64,000 bases of DNA from an uncultured Bacilli bacterium (GTDB taxonomy: Bacteria > Bacillota_I > Bacilli_A > RF39 > UBA660): NCBI GenBank assembly GCA_947624045.1, contig CANQIL010000005.1, positions 1 through 64,000 of the forward strand, in the 5' to 3' direction. Shown piece after piece: positions 44,085-51,745 of this stretch. The notes beneath the pieces are model-generated. The model worked only from the letters and a program-made list of their open reading frames with translations. It was not told where the DNA came from and made no database searches. A program made the translations under genes and the position numbers. Every line of letters starts with the position of its first letter. Within the stretch, counting starts at the first letter, position 1.

Positions 44085-44972
44085 ATGAATTTAAAAGATG
44101 CTATCTTTGATTTTATTAATTATTGTATATTTGAAAAAGGCTTATCAGATAAGACAAAGGTATCTTATGAAAATGATTTGAAAGTCTATAGAGAGTTCTT
44201 AGAAAAAAGGCATATTTATAAGGTTGAGGATATTTCTAGTGATGAAGTTACGGCTTTTTTAAAGTTACGTTCTAAGGAAGCTACGACAACGGTTGCGCAT
44301 AATTTGACAGTTATTAAGAATTTTCATAAATACTTATTAAAACAAAAAATTGTAACTAAAGATGTTACAGAATTTATTGAAAGGCCTAAGTTAAGAAAGG
44401 CTTTGCCAAAGACTTTAAGTATTGAAGATGTCGATAAGCTACTTGATATCAAACTAGTAACACCATTTGACTATCGTAATAAGGCTATGTTAGAATTAAT
44501 GTATGGATGTGGGTTAAGAGTAAGTGAGGTTATTAATTTAACGATAAATGATATTGATATTAATAATAGATTTATTCGTATAATGGGTAAAGGTAGTAAG
44601 GAGAGAATTGTTCCTTTAGGTGAATACGCTATTAATTATTTAGAAGAGTATTTGCAAATAAGGGATAGTCTTTTGAAACAAAGAAGTTGTGATAAGTTAT
44701 TTTTAAATAATCATGGCTTAGCTATGTCTAGACAAGGATTCTTTAAGAATTTAAAGAAATTATTGAAAGAAAAAGGTCTTAATCCGGATGTATCACCTCA
44801 TACTTTAAGGCATTCTTTTGCGACACATCTAATAAATAGGGGAGCTGATTTAAGAAGTATTCAAGAGATGCTTGGGCATTCGGATATTTCTACTACTAAG
44901 ATTTATACAGAAGTTAGTGATACTAAAGTTGTTGAAGATTACAAGAAATATCATCCACGTAATAGCAAATAA
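44085..44972 (+). CDS. xerD: Site-specific tyrosine recombinase XerD
   Basis: A 295-residue tyrosine recombinase that resolves chromosome dimers at dif. The N-terminal SAM-like DNA-binding domain (FINYCIFEKGLSDKTKVSYEN) is followed by the catalytic domain: Arg in YGCGLRVSEVINLT, Lys in GKGSKERIVPLG, HTLRHSFATHLINRG with His and Arg, the second His in LGHSDIS and Tyr in TTKIYTEV. It is XerD-like rather than an integrase, because it lies upstream of deoB as in B. subtilis (ripX-drm) and no phage genes adjoin. ATG at 44085 is preferred over GTG at 44076. Confidence 0.93.
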   Translation: MNLKDAIFDFINYCIFEKGLSDKTKVSYENDLKVYREFLEKRHIYKVEDISSDEVTAFLKLRSKEATTTVAHNLTVIKNFHKYLLKQKIVTKDVTEFIERPKLRKALPKTLSIEDVDKLLDIKLVTPFDYRNKAMLELMYGCGLRVSEVINLTINDIDINNRFIRIMGKGSKERIVPLGEYAINYLEEYLQIRDSLLKQRSCDKLFLNNHGLAMSRQGFFKNLKKLLKEKGLNPDVSPHTLRHSFATHLINRGADLRSIQEMLGHSDISTTKIYTEVSDTKVVEDYKKYHPRNSK

Positions 44973-44986
44973 GGAGATAGAAATTT

Positions 44987-46153
44987 ATGAAATTTAAGAG
45001 AATATTTTTAATGGTTTTAGATTCTTTAGGGGTAGGAGAAACAGCTGATGCGGTTAACTTCCAAGATAATGGCGCAAATACGCTTAAACATATTAATGAA
45101 GCCTGTGATTTATTTATTCCTAATCTAAAGAAGATTGGTTTTTTAGATACTATTAATATGAGTGATAATGCTGATGTGGAAGCTTATTATACGATTGCGA
45201 AGCCTATAAATGCCGGAAAAGATACGTTAAATGGTCATTATGAAATGGTAGGAATAAAAAATGATATTCCTTTTAAGACCTTTAATGATGGTTTTGTTTT
45301 TGATATTTTAAATGGCATAGAATTAGTCACAGGACGAAAAGTTATTGGTAATAAGTGTTGTATTGATGATACTATCATTCAAGAATTAGGGGAAAGACAA
45401 ATTAATTATGGTTCTTTAATTGTTTATACCTCAGCTGATTCTGATTTACAAGTTGCCGCTCATGAAGATAGTATTCCTATTAGTACATTGTATCAATATT
45501 GTGAAAAGATTAGAGCTTTGACCTTAGAAGAAGATTGGCGTATCGGCAGAATTATTGCGAGACCCTTTACAGGAACACCAGGTAAATATAAATTAATTAA
45601 TAGTGGTAGAAGAGATTACGCTATTAAGCCACCAAAAAGAACGGTATTAGATAGCTTGCTTGATAATAATTACAATGTTATTGGTATTGGTAAGATTAAT
45701 GATATTTTTGATGGTCAAGGTATAAATAAGAATATTAAAGCAACTAATAATATGGAAGCGATTAGTAAACTTACAGATATAATGGATAAGAAATTTACAG
45801 GACTTTGTATGGTTAATTTAGCTGATTTTGATTCTTTATATGGACATAGACGAGATGTATTAGGTTATGGAAGAGCTATTGAAGAATTAGATGTTGAAAT
45901 GCCTATTATTTTAAATAAATTGGAGTTAGATGATTTATTAATTATTACAGCTGACCATGGTAATGACCCAACATTTAGAGGCAATGACCATACCAGAGAA
46001 AATGTTCCTGTTATTATGTATAGTCGTAATTTTAAGGAGCCTAAACGTCTTAAACCGTTTGAAACTTTTGCAGATATCGGGGCAACAATTGCGGATAATT
46101 TTGATGTTGAAGCTCCAGAGATTGGCCAAAGTATTTTAGAAGAATTAATATAG
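44987..46153 (+). CDS. deoB: Phosphopentomutase
   Basis: DeoB (388 residues) interconverts ribose-1-phosphate and ribose-5-phosphate (and the deoxy forms) in nucleoside salvage. Alkaline-phosphatase-superfamily landmarks are MVLDSLGVGETADAVNF with the metal Asp, NAGKDTLNGHYEMVG with the phosphorylated Thr, IVYTSADSDLQVAAHED, FTGTPGKYKLINSGRRDYA, LADFDSLYGHRRDVLGY and ITADHGNDPTFRGNDHTREN. The length is normal. It follows xerD by 14 bp with AAGGAGAT. Confidence 0.97.
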   Translation: MKFKRIFLMVLDSLGVGETADAVNFQDNGANTLKHINEACDLFIPNLKKIGFLDTINMSDNADVEAYYTIAKPINAGKDTLNGHYEMVGIKNDIPFKTFNDGFVFDILNGIELVTGRKVIGNKCCIDDTIIQELGERQINYGSLIVYTSADSDLQVAAHEDSIPISTLYQYCEKIRALTLEEDWRIGRIIARPFTGTPGKYKLINSGRRDYAIKPPKRTVLDSLLDNNYNVIGIGKINDIFDGQGINKNIKATNNMEAISKLTDIMDKKFTGLCMVNLADFDSLYGHRRDVLGYGRAIEELDVEMPIILNKLELDDLLIITADHGNDPTFRGNDHTRENVPVIMYSRNFKEPKRLKPFETFADIGATIADNFDVEAPEIGQSILEELI

Positions 46154-46169
46154 AGTGGGGGAAGAGTAG

Positions 46170-46192
46170 AAAAAAAGAGGGCACTTCCCCTC
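46170..46192 (-). terminator. Terminator of the DUF1540 gene
   Basis: On the minus strand GAGGG / CCCTC stem followed by seven T, directly after the stop of the gene at 46193. Confidence 0.75.
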
Positions 46193-46396
46193 TTACATTT
46201 CTGAAGTTACTTCATAGACATTGTCAGTTATAGGACCGCCTGTATTTTCAAAGCTTTGACAAATTGTCTCTTTAGATGTTTGACAATTATTTTTATTGCA
46301 AGTACAAGATACTTTGATAGTTTTTAAGCGACAAGTCCCCTCTTCGCTATTATTGTAATTGCAACTGTCTACATCACATATAATCTTATCAATCAT
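46193..46396 (-). CDS. DUF1540 domain protein
   Basis: A 67-residue Cys-rich protein with two metal-binding-like segments: ICDVDSCNYNNSEEGTCRLK and VSCTCNKNNCQTSKETICQS. The C-V--C-YN---C pattern and the ending T-C-SF mark DUF1540. Its function is unknown; these domains probably bind a metal ion. It has TAGGAGG before the ATG and its own terminator. Confidence 0.85.
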   Translation of the reverse strand: MIDKIICDVDSCNYNNSEEGTCRLKTIKVSCTCNKNNCQTSKETICQSFENTGGPITDNVYEVTSEM

Positions 46397-46452
46397 AAAT
46401 TAACCTCCTATATATAGTTTGGCTAATATTTAGAAAATAATTAAAAAACTTT

Positions 46453-46522
46453 AAATGCATTTTAAGCGATTTTTATTTTAAAAGATGGATAGTTCTTAAC
46501 CTAAATTTCTTAAAATGCATTT
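46453..46522. repeat. 14-bp perfect inverted repeat in the 46.4-46.75 kb gap
   Basis: AAATGCATTTTAAG (46453-46466) and CTTAAAATGCATTT (46509-46522) are perfect inverse copies with a 42-base interval, followed by a T-run to 46528. The rest of the 354-bp gap is very A/T-rich without an open frame. Confidence 0.65.
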
Positions 46523-46687
46523 TTTTTTGCTAAATTAAAGTAGGGGGAGTATTGTTATTAAAGAATAGTTATTTATTTAGATTAAGTAATAGTATTATTA
46601 ATAATATAGTTATTATTTTATAGAAGTTAACATAATATCAATTATAGGAAGCTGTTAGTATAAGTAAAAAGCCTTATAATATAAAGG

Positions 46688-46741
46688 TTTTAAACTTATA
46701 AGTTAACAATAATTCTAGATAATTATCTTATAAGTTTTAAA
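46688..46741 (-). terminator. Inverted repeat / probable terminator region of cassette 3
   Basis: TTTTAAACTTATAAG (46688-46702) and CTTATAAGTTTTAAA (46727-46741) pair imperfectly around 24 bases, just after the stop of the minus-strand gene. Further along the minus strand a CCTT/AAGG hairpin with T-run lies near 46668-46690. Confidence 0.5.
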
Positions 46742-46750
46742 TTTTTAATA

Positions 46751-48787
46751 TTAAGGTGTTAAAACTAACCGTGAAGTTGCATAAGTCACAGAATGACCTT
46801 CTCCTGCAGCTGAGTGAAATATTCCTGAAGTTGTAGAGTCATCATAATAGCTTCCTCTTAAGGACCAAGGACGCTCATTGTATATAAATCCTGGATTATC
46901 ATTATACCAACTTGCTGTTTCTGATAATGCTTGTCCATAACATATACTATTATTACAAGCTTTAGCTGAATTAATAAGATATGAATTGCTTGGTATTGTT
47001 TCTTTGGTAGTGCCAACTTTATATAAGTTATAATATTTTTCTTCTGGAAATTTTATAGCTGGATTATTTGTATAATCAGGATAATTACCATTTTCATATA
47101 TTTTTCCTTTAAATCCTGAATTATTTGTTGTTGAGTAACCGCTCAACGGTGTATATGGATATTCATAGTAAGCTAATACTCCCATTGTCCTATCCCAAGC
47201 TCCTCCACTCATATCGTATATTCCATAAATATTTCCTGTTGTTGAAGCTCCAGGTCCAGCTTGACCTTGCCCTTCACCTAAATTAGTCATATCATTATAA
47301 GCATATGTTGTTGCTGAACTACTAGCGTTTGGACTGCCCCCACTTTTTCCAGTTATGTAAAAACTATTATTTATAAATATTTCTTTATTCAAACCAGTAT
47401 AATCACCATTTCCATATTTACCATACTTACTTTGGGATAAGTAAGCCACTGCTCCCCATTCATCATTTTTCATTGTATGTAAGTCACCAATATTTTTATT
47501 AAATCCATAAGTACTTGCATTATTTAACTGCATACTTCTTGCCATATAGAAATAACTACTTACTGTTTGACTTCTAAGTGATGATAACTCTGGTTTTATT
47601 GTAACTTTACTTGTATCACATAATTCATTTATGCAAGCTTGGTCATTAGTTAATAAGCTTCCAGTAGGTTCAAATTTGCCGACCCATATTCCACTTTTCT
47701 TATCTCCTCCAAAGTCAAAAGCCTCGTTGGTACGCCAATTGGTTGGGGTATTTCCTGTATATTGAGCTGTCCCTGTTTCTGTTACTTTTGAAATAAACTT
47801 TATATCTATTTCTCCTGGTAAAAGAGCCGTTGGACTAGGATTTTCAAAACTGGCTTTGCCAAAGTAATTTGTTCTGTCTTCACTTTTTATTGTATAACTA
47901 TATCTTGGTATCCATACCCACATTGTATTTATATCTTTCATATCAATTGGAGTTCCAACAGGCTCTTTTTTTATTTCTTCTCTTACATCAGAAGTAACTG
48001 TTATAGCATTGGCCCATTTTTGATTATTATAATCATACCAATTATTGCTTTCATTATTTATATCGGCTTTCTTCCACTCACCTGTTGTTGTACTAGTTGC
48101 TTCATAATAAACTGGTATCATATCTCCATTTAACTCTGGTGGATTTGGTATATTATCTAGGCTCGAACCGCTTTGCCCTTCACTTTCTTTTTCAGATAAG
48201 CTTTCAAAAATAAAACCCCTATCTAAGCCTCCTAACTTAACAGGACTTTTAGGAATAGCATCAGCACTATGTTTAAAGGTTACTCTTAAAGTTATTGTTA
48301 TACTATTGTCTGCTTTTAATAATTCAATATTTGAAAAATCAGTATTGCCATTTATTTGAGTAGTACCATAATTCACTTCATATATTACATTTTTTTGTAA
48401 TAATTCTTGGTCACTTAATGCTGTTTTACCACTACCAACAAAGGTTAAATTAGAACTTTTTCCTGTTACATCTACTAATTTAGCGGAAATATTTCCGGTA
48501 TTTTTTACGGGTATACTAAAAGTACAAGAATCTCCTGGTTTAGTAAATTCGACACTCATTCCGGAAATACTAGTTCCCTCAATATTTCCTAAACTACACT
48601 TAGCCATTCCTGTTTCAGTTTTATTAATTTCTTCTTCTAAAAATATTACGTCCCACGTATTAGCTGGAACTTTAGCTGTTCCGGTTATATTTAATCTTGT
48701 TGACAATAAAGCATAGCCAATAGATAAGCCTAAGACTGCCACGCAAAGACAAGCTATTATAATTAATTTAGTTTTTCTACTATTCAT
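46751..48787 (-). CDS. Secreted protein with FGE-sulfatase/C-type-lectin-like C-terminus (cassette 3)
   Basis: A 678-residue paralogue of the proteins at 5581 and 7992, closest to the first. It has the SipW-type start MNSRKTKL and LGLSIGYALLST, a beta domain with ITGTAKVPANTWDV, a linker ending NPPELNGDMIPVYYEA, then MWVWIPRYSYTI, GIWVGKFEPTG, NIYGIYDMSGGAWDRTMGVL and a C-terminus on W-RGS-SGIF-SRLVLTP. The last 40 codons differ fully from the paralogues at surface positions but contain many NNA codons, so a recent copy from a foreign template is less likely here. ATG at 48787 matches the paralogues; the upstream in-frame ATG (48820) lies inside an operator. It stands alone between the deoB region and the spoIIM region. 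Confidence 0.8.
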   Translation of the reverse strand: MNSRKTKLIIIACLCVAVLGLSIGYALLSTRLNITGTAKVPANTWDVIFLEEEINKTETGMAKCSLGNIEGTSISGMSVEFTKPGDSCTFSIPVKNTGNISAKLVDVTGKSSNLTFVGSGKTALSDQELLQKNVIYEVNYGTTQINGNTDFSNIELLKADNSITITLRVTFKHSADAIPKSPVKLGGLDRGFIFESLSEKESEGQSGSSLDNIPNPPELNGDMIPVYYEATSTTTGEWKKADINNESNNWYDYNNQKWANAITVTSDVREEIKKEPVGTPIDMKDINTMWVWIPRYSYTIKSEDRTNYFGKASFENPSPTALLPGEIDIKFISKVTETGTAQYTGNTPTNWRTNEAFDFGGDKKSGIWVGKFEPTGSLLTNDQACINELCDTSKVTIKPELSSLRSQTVSSYFYMARSMQLNNASTYGFNKNIGDLHTMKNDEWGAVAYLSQSKYGKYGNGDYTGLNKEIFINNSFYITGKSGGSPNASSSATTYAYNDMTNLGEGQGQAGPGASTTGNIYGIYDMSGGAWDRTMGVLAYYEYPYTPLSGYSTTNNSGFKGKIYENGNYPDYTNNPAIKFPEEKYYNLYKVGTTKETIPSNSYLINSAKACNNSICYGQALSETASWYNDNPGFIYNERPWSLRGSYYDDSTTSGIFHSAAGEGHSVTYATSRLVLTP

Positions 48788-48804
48788 ACTTATCGCCCTT
48801 TCAT

Positions 48805-48860
48805 TATGTGCTTTGCACATATTATATTATAAATATATACGTAAAACACATAAAAGTCAA
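48805..48860 (-). promoter_or_regulatory. Promoter and twin operators of cassette 3
   Basis: Minus-strand promoter TTGACT (48855-48860), 17 bp, TATATT (48832-48837). A degenerate operator TATACGTaaaACACATA (48836-48852) fills the spacer and a perfect one, TATGTGCtttGCACATA (48805-48821), lies downstream. Centres are 31 bp apart, as in cassette 2. Confidence 0.75.
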
Positions 48861-48904
48861 TAAGTCATTTATAAATATTATAAAATATGTAAAAGGTGAT
48901 GTTG

Positions 48905-49120
48905 ATGAGAATTAAAGATTTAAGAGAGGATAATGACTTACCTCAAAAGAATGTTGCCGATGTCTTAGGAATAACTCAAGCTCATTACTCGAGAATTGAA
49001 CGAGGTATTTATCAACTTTCTTATGAAGAACTAAAAAAATTAGCTTTATTTTATAATACAAGTATTGATTATATATTAGATTTAACTAATATAAAAGAGC
49101 CCTACCCTAGAAAAAAATAG
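48905..49120 (+). CDS. XRE-family repressor of surface-protein cassette 3
   Basis: A 71-residue Cro/CI-type protein: MRIKDLREDNDLPQKNVADV, recognition segment LGITQAHYSRIERGIYQLS, then LKKLALFYNTSIDYILDLT and tail IKEPYPRKK. It is similar along its length to the regulator at 7626. ATG at 48905 is preferred over upstream in-frame starts because AAGGTGA lies 6 bp before it. It is divergent from the secreted protein at 46751 across the palindromes at 48805-48852 and is its probable repressor. Confidence 0.87.
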   Translation: MRIKDLREDNDLPQKNVADVLGITQAHYSRIERGIYQLSYEELKKLALFYNTSIDYILDLTNIKEPYPRKK

Positions 49121-49125
49121 ACAAT

Positions 49126-49158
49126 AAAAAACTATTGATGTGATATCAGTAGTTTTTA
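49126..49158 (+). terminator. Terminator after the cassette 3 regulator
   Basis: AAAAACTAtTGAT / ATCAgTAGTTTTT stem followed by a T-rich stretch; it also has an A-run on the other side for the convergent gene. Confidence 0.7.
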
Positions 49159-49170
49159 ATTTAATTTTTT

Positions 49171-49938
49171 TTATACTTTACGAGACTGAATCTCGGCTAT
49201 TTTTTCAAATACTTCTTTAGCATTATCTTCATTTATTTCTGTAAAACCTAACTCTTTTAAAGCTTGTACTTTAACAGTATTAAGTTCTTGAGTACGAGAT
49301 AATTTTTCTTCTTTCTTTTGCTCAATATTTTGAACAAATCTTTTATGAGACTCACCTAGTTTATTTTTAGAAGCACCACCATTATTATATAGTGTCATAG
49401 CACTAAAGATAATACTTTCAAAAATAAATTGCTTATCCTTATTAAAAGTAAACTCCATTGGGTCGGTAAAACCTAATGACTTAGACATATAAGCTAAGAT
49501 ATACTTTAATTCTTCAGTTGTCTCCATTGATTGTAAAAAATGATAAAGATAAAGTAAAGTATTATAAGACTCCTTTGTTTTATCATTAGAAAGCTTTTCT
49601 TTTAAAATATTAATAATTTCTGATAAAAGCTCTTGTTCTTTCTTATTAAAGCCCTTTAAATCAGCTAATACTTCTTTATTAGAAATATCTTTTACTCCTT
49701 CATTTAAGCGATTTTCTACTTCAATAATATATTCGCCTGTTACTTTAATATTGACTAATTCACCTATGCTTTCAACATTTAATAAACTTAAAAGTTTAGC
49801 AGCTTTTTCTTTAGGCCAATCACTAATATTATCAATTGCTAGATAATTATAAAGCATTTGTCTTGATACACCCAAATATTTAGCTAAACGTACCTTGCTT
49901 ATTCCTAATTCGGCAAGCTTCTTGTTTAATTCTTTCAT
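49171..49938 (-). CDS. XRE-type DNA-binding protein with long helical C-terminal region
   Basis: A 255-residue protein. The N-terminal helix-turn-helix (residues 1-35) reads KKLAELGISKVRLAKYLGVS then RQMLYNYLAI. The rest is helical, with a probable coiled coil around 95-125 and no recognisable ligand-binding or enzymatic domain. AGGAGGG precedes the ATG. Its promoter contains two TTTACAC direct repeats 14 bp apart on the minus strand, perhaps its own operator. The role is unknown. Confidence 0.75.
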   Translation of the reverse strand: MKELNKKLAELGISKVRLAKYLGVSRQMLYNYLAIDNISDWPKEKAAKLLSLLNVESIGELVNIKVTGEYIIEVENRLNEGVKDISNKEVLADLKGFNKKEQELLSEIINILKEKLSNDKTKESYNTLLYLYHFLQSMETTEELKYILAYMSKSLGFTDPMEFTFNKDKQFIFESIIFSAMTLYNNGGASKNKLGESHKRFVQNIEQKKEEKLSRTQELNTVKVQALKELGFTEINEDNAKEVFEKIAEIQSRKV

Positions 49939-49956
49939 GTTTACCCTCCTAATATA

Positions 49957-49985
49957 ATTATAGATAATTAGGTGTAAATAATCAA
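49957..49985 (-). promoter_or_regulatory. Promoter of the 49171 gene
   Basis: Minus strand: TTGATT (49980-49985), 17 bp, TATAAT (49957-49962). The TTTACAC direct repeats lie across the spacer and just upstream. Confidence 0.65.
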
Positions 49986-50024
49986 GTGTAAATTGACAGT
50001 TTTTGCAAAAAATCTAGAAAAAAT

Positions 50025-50627
50025 CTAGAAATAAATTATTTTAATTATTTTAGGTATTAAAAAAGTCTCTAAAATACTAGAAAGTAAAGCAACTACTAAA
50101 AAAATAATTAATATTTTTAAATATCTTTTAACAATAACTCTCCTATTATATTCTTTCTTACGAAAAAAATAATTAAAAAGCATTATAGAAAAACTTAAAG
50201 CATAGTAAGTTAAAAAGAAACAGCTAATTAAATTAATAAGCATAGGAATACTATAAATAAGAGCAAATAAAACACCCTTTAGACCTAAGTTATAAATAAT
50301 ACTAGTAATAGTAAAACTAAAAAGAAAACACTTAAAAAGATATATTAAAAAAATAAAAACAATACCTATTAAAGAAATACCTAATAGCCAAATAATTAAG
50401 TTAGTTAAAGTATTACTAGTAGTTGTCCTAATAAATGTAGTTTGATACTTTACAGTATTATTTTTAACGGCGTTTAAATAGTTATTAGTATTTTCTTTAA
50501 TAAGAAGTTTATTATCATTATTTAAAACTGTGATATAGAAAAAACCTAATAGACCAAAGATTAAAGCAACTATTATAAGTAGAGTTAATAGTTTATTAAT
50601 TTTTAATTTTTGTAATATTTTTTTCAT
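50025..50627 (-). CDS. spoIIM: Stage II sporulation protein M family membrane protein
   Basis: A 200-residue integral membrane protein with about five helices. The pattern of SpoIIM is visible: a first helix ending GLLGFFYITVL, then a polar stretch, LTNLIIWLLGISLIGI, LGLKGVLFALIYSIPMLINL and the C-terminal SSILETFLIPKIIK. In Bacillus, SpoIIM is part of the DMP complex (with SpoIID and SpoIIP) that drives septal wall remodelling during engulfment. Family members also occur in non-sporulating bacteria, so it is not proof of sporulation. In B. subtilis spoIIM lies close to ripX-drm, matching xerD-deoB here. Confidence 0.7.
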   Translation of the reverse strand: MKKILQKLKINKLLTLLIIVALIFGLLGFFYITVLNNDNKLLIKENTNNYLNAVKNNTVKYQTTFIRTTTSNTLTNLIIWLLGISLIGIVFIFLIYLFKCFLFSFTITSIIYNLGLKGVLFALIYSIPMLINLISCFFLTYYALSFSIMLFNYFFRKKEYNRRVIVKRYLKILIIFLVVALLSSILETFLIPKIIKIIYF

Positions 50628-50681
50628 ATCATCACCTACTTAATCATATTATTAGAAAACTAAGATTAGACATTAAAGTAA

Positions 50682-50710
50682 TTTACTTTTTATGACAAAT
50701 ATTTTATAAT
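50682..50710 (+). promoter_or_regulatory. Promoter of the small membrane protein gene
   Basis: TTTACT (50682-50687), 17 bp, TATAAT (50705-50710). Confidence 0.55.
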
Positions 50711-50729
50711 TAGTTAGAGGTGAATAGTT

Positions 50730-50816
50730 TTGAGTGATAAAGTAATAAAAGTAGTAGCAATTATAATGGTAATTGCTATGATAGCGGGTTTTTTGAGCGT
50801 TTTGTTATTCATATAA
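50730..50816 (+). CDS. 28-residue single-helix membrane protein
   Basis: A short open frame starting at TTG behind AGAGGTG, with its own promoter and terminator. The product starts MSDKVIKV, followed by a hydrophobic helix (VAIIMVIAMIAGFLSVLLFI) that fills the rest of the protein. Size and layout (charged N-terminus, one helix, no tail) recall Prli42/DUF4044-type small proteins of Firmicutes, which anchor stress-signalling complexes in Listeria. The family link is a suggestion; the coding status is supported by the signals on both sides. Confidence 0.6.
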   Translation: MSDKVIKVVAIIMVIAMIAGFLSVLLFI

Positions 50817-50846
50817 ATAAGAAAGCATTATTTGCTTTCTTTATTT
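50815..50846. terminator. Bidirectional terminator
   Basis: AATAAGAAAGCA / TGCTTTCTTTATT stem around a short AT loop, between the small membrane gene and a convergent gene. Confidence 0.8.
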
Positions 50847-51139
50847 ATATACCCCTCTATTTCAGGTACTATCATATTTTTATCATCTAAATCAAAATTA
50901 TATTTATTAACGATATCATTTATTCTTTTATTATCTTTGGCTAAATAAAGCATTAATAAGCCAGCTATACGATTTTTAGTATATTGATTCAATTGAATTA
51001 AGTCTTTATTATCAATTTTATATTTACGAGCAATATCTAATATTGGTCCATAACCATATAAGTAATTAGTTAAAGAATTACTTATAGTATCAATATCTTT
51101 ATTTTTATCGGTAATATGTATTTTAGTCCAAATCTTCAT
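50828..51139 (-). CDS. Hypothetical protein
   Basis: A 103-residue soluble, helical protein beginning MKIWTKIHITDKNKDIDTIS and containing YLYGYGPILDIARKYKID and RIAGLLMLYLAKDNKRIND. No family is recognised. ATG at 51139 has GGGAAG upstream and is preferred over the longer frame from 51148. It is monocistronic. Confidence 0.7.
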   Translation of the reverse strand: MKIWTKIHITDKNKDIDTISNSLTNYLYGYGPILDIARKYKIDNKDLIQLNQYTKNRIAGLLMLYLAKDNKRINDIVNKYNFDLDDKNMIVPEIEGYINKESK

Positions 51140-51207
51140 AGTTAACACTTCCCTATGGCTTAATATAATACCATAAAGAATAAAAAAAATAAAGCTATTA
51201 TGTTGCT

Positions 51208-51732
51208 TTATTTTAAATAAGTGTTATTTTCTTTTTCATACTTTAAAGTTGTTTCTTCATTATGACCAGGATATAGTTTTATATCATCAGGATATGTTAA
51301 AATTTTCTTTATACTCTCTTGCATTTCTGCATCACTGCCTCCTGGTAAGTCAGTTCTACCAATACTTTCTTTAAAAAGAAAATCACCATCAAACATAACT
51401 TTTTCATCTTCAAAGTAAAAGCTAACGGAATCTTTGGAATGACCTGGAGTATAAATACACTTAAACTTAAAACTACCAACTGCATATTCTTTCTCTTCTA
51501 GATTGCTTTTTTTAAATATTTTAATACTTCTTTTAGTAAGAAAATTTCTTAAAGCACCTATATGGTCAAAATGCGAATGAGTAATTAAAACAGCTAAGAC
51601 TTTAGCTTCCCCAATTTGTTCTTTTATTTTCGGAAAGTCATCACCTGGGTCAATTACTAAACATTCTTTATTATTAACTAAAACATAACAATTTTCATCT
51701 AAATAACCAGTAACAATTTTTTTAATTTCCAT
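51208..51732 (-). CDS. MBL-fold metallo-hydrolase (glyoxalase II-like)
   Basis: A 174-residue enzyme of the glyoxalase II-like beta-lactamase fold. Metal ligands are in THSHFDHIG (HxHxDH), YTPGHSKDSVSFYFE, FDGDFLF and YPGHNEETTL; SIGRTDLPGGSDAEM is the family's signature loop. Small proteins of this type are thioester hydrolases or are of unknown substrate. GGGTG precedes the ATG. It lies 14 bp after the next gene upstream on the same strand, so they may be co-transcribed. Confidence 0.92.
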   Translation of the reverse strand: MEIKKIVTGYLDENCYVLVNNKECLVIDPGDDFPKIKEQIGEAKVLAVLITHSHFDHIGALRNFLTKRSIKIFKKSNLEEKEYAVGSFKFKCIYTPGHSKDSVSFYFEDEKVMFDGDFLFKESIGRTDLPGGSDAEMQESIKKILTYPDDIKLYPGHNEETTLKYEKENNTYLK

Positions 51733-51745
51733 CTTTTACACCCAC

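Noticed and set aside
44085-44972. A phage or island integrase
   Set aside because: Length, motif spacing and the deoB neighbour fit XerD. No attachment repeats or phage genes lie beside it.
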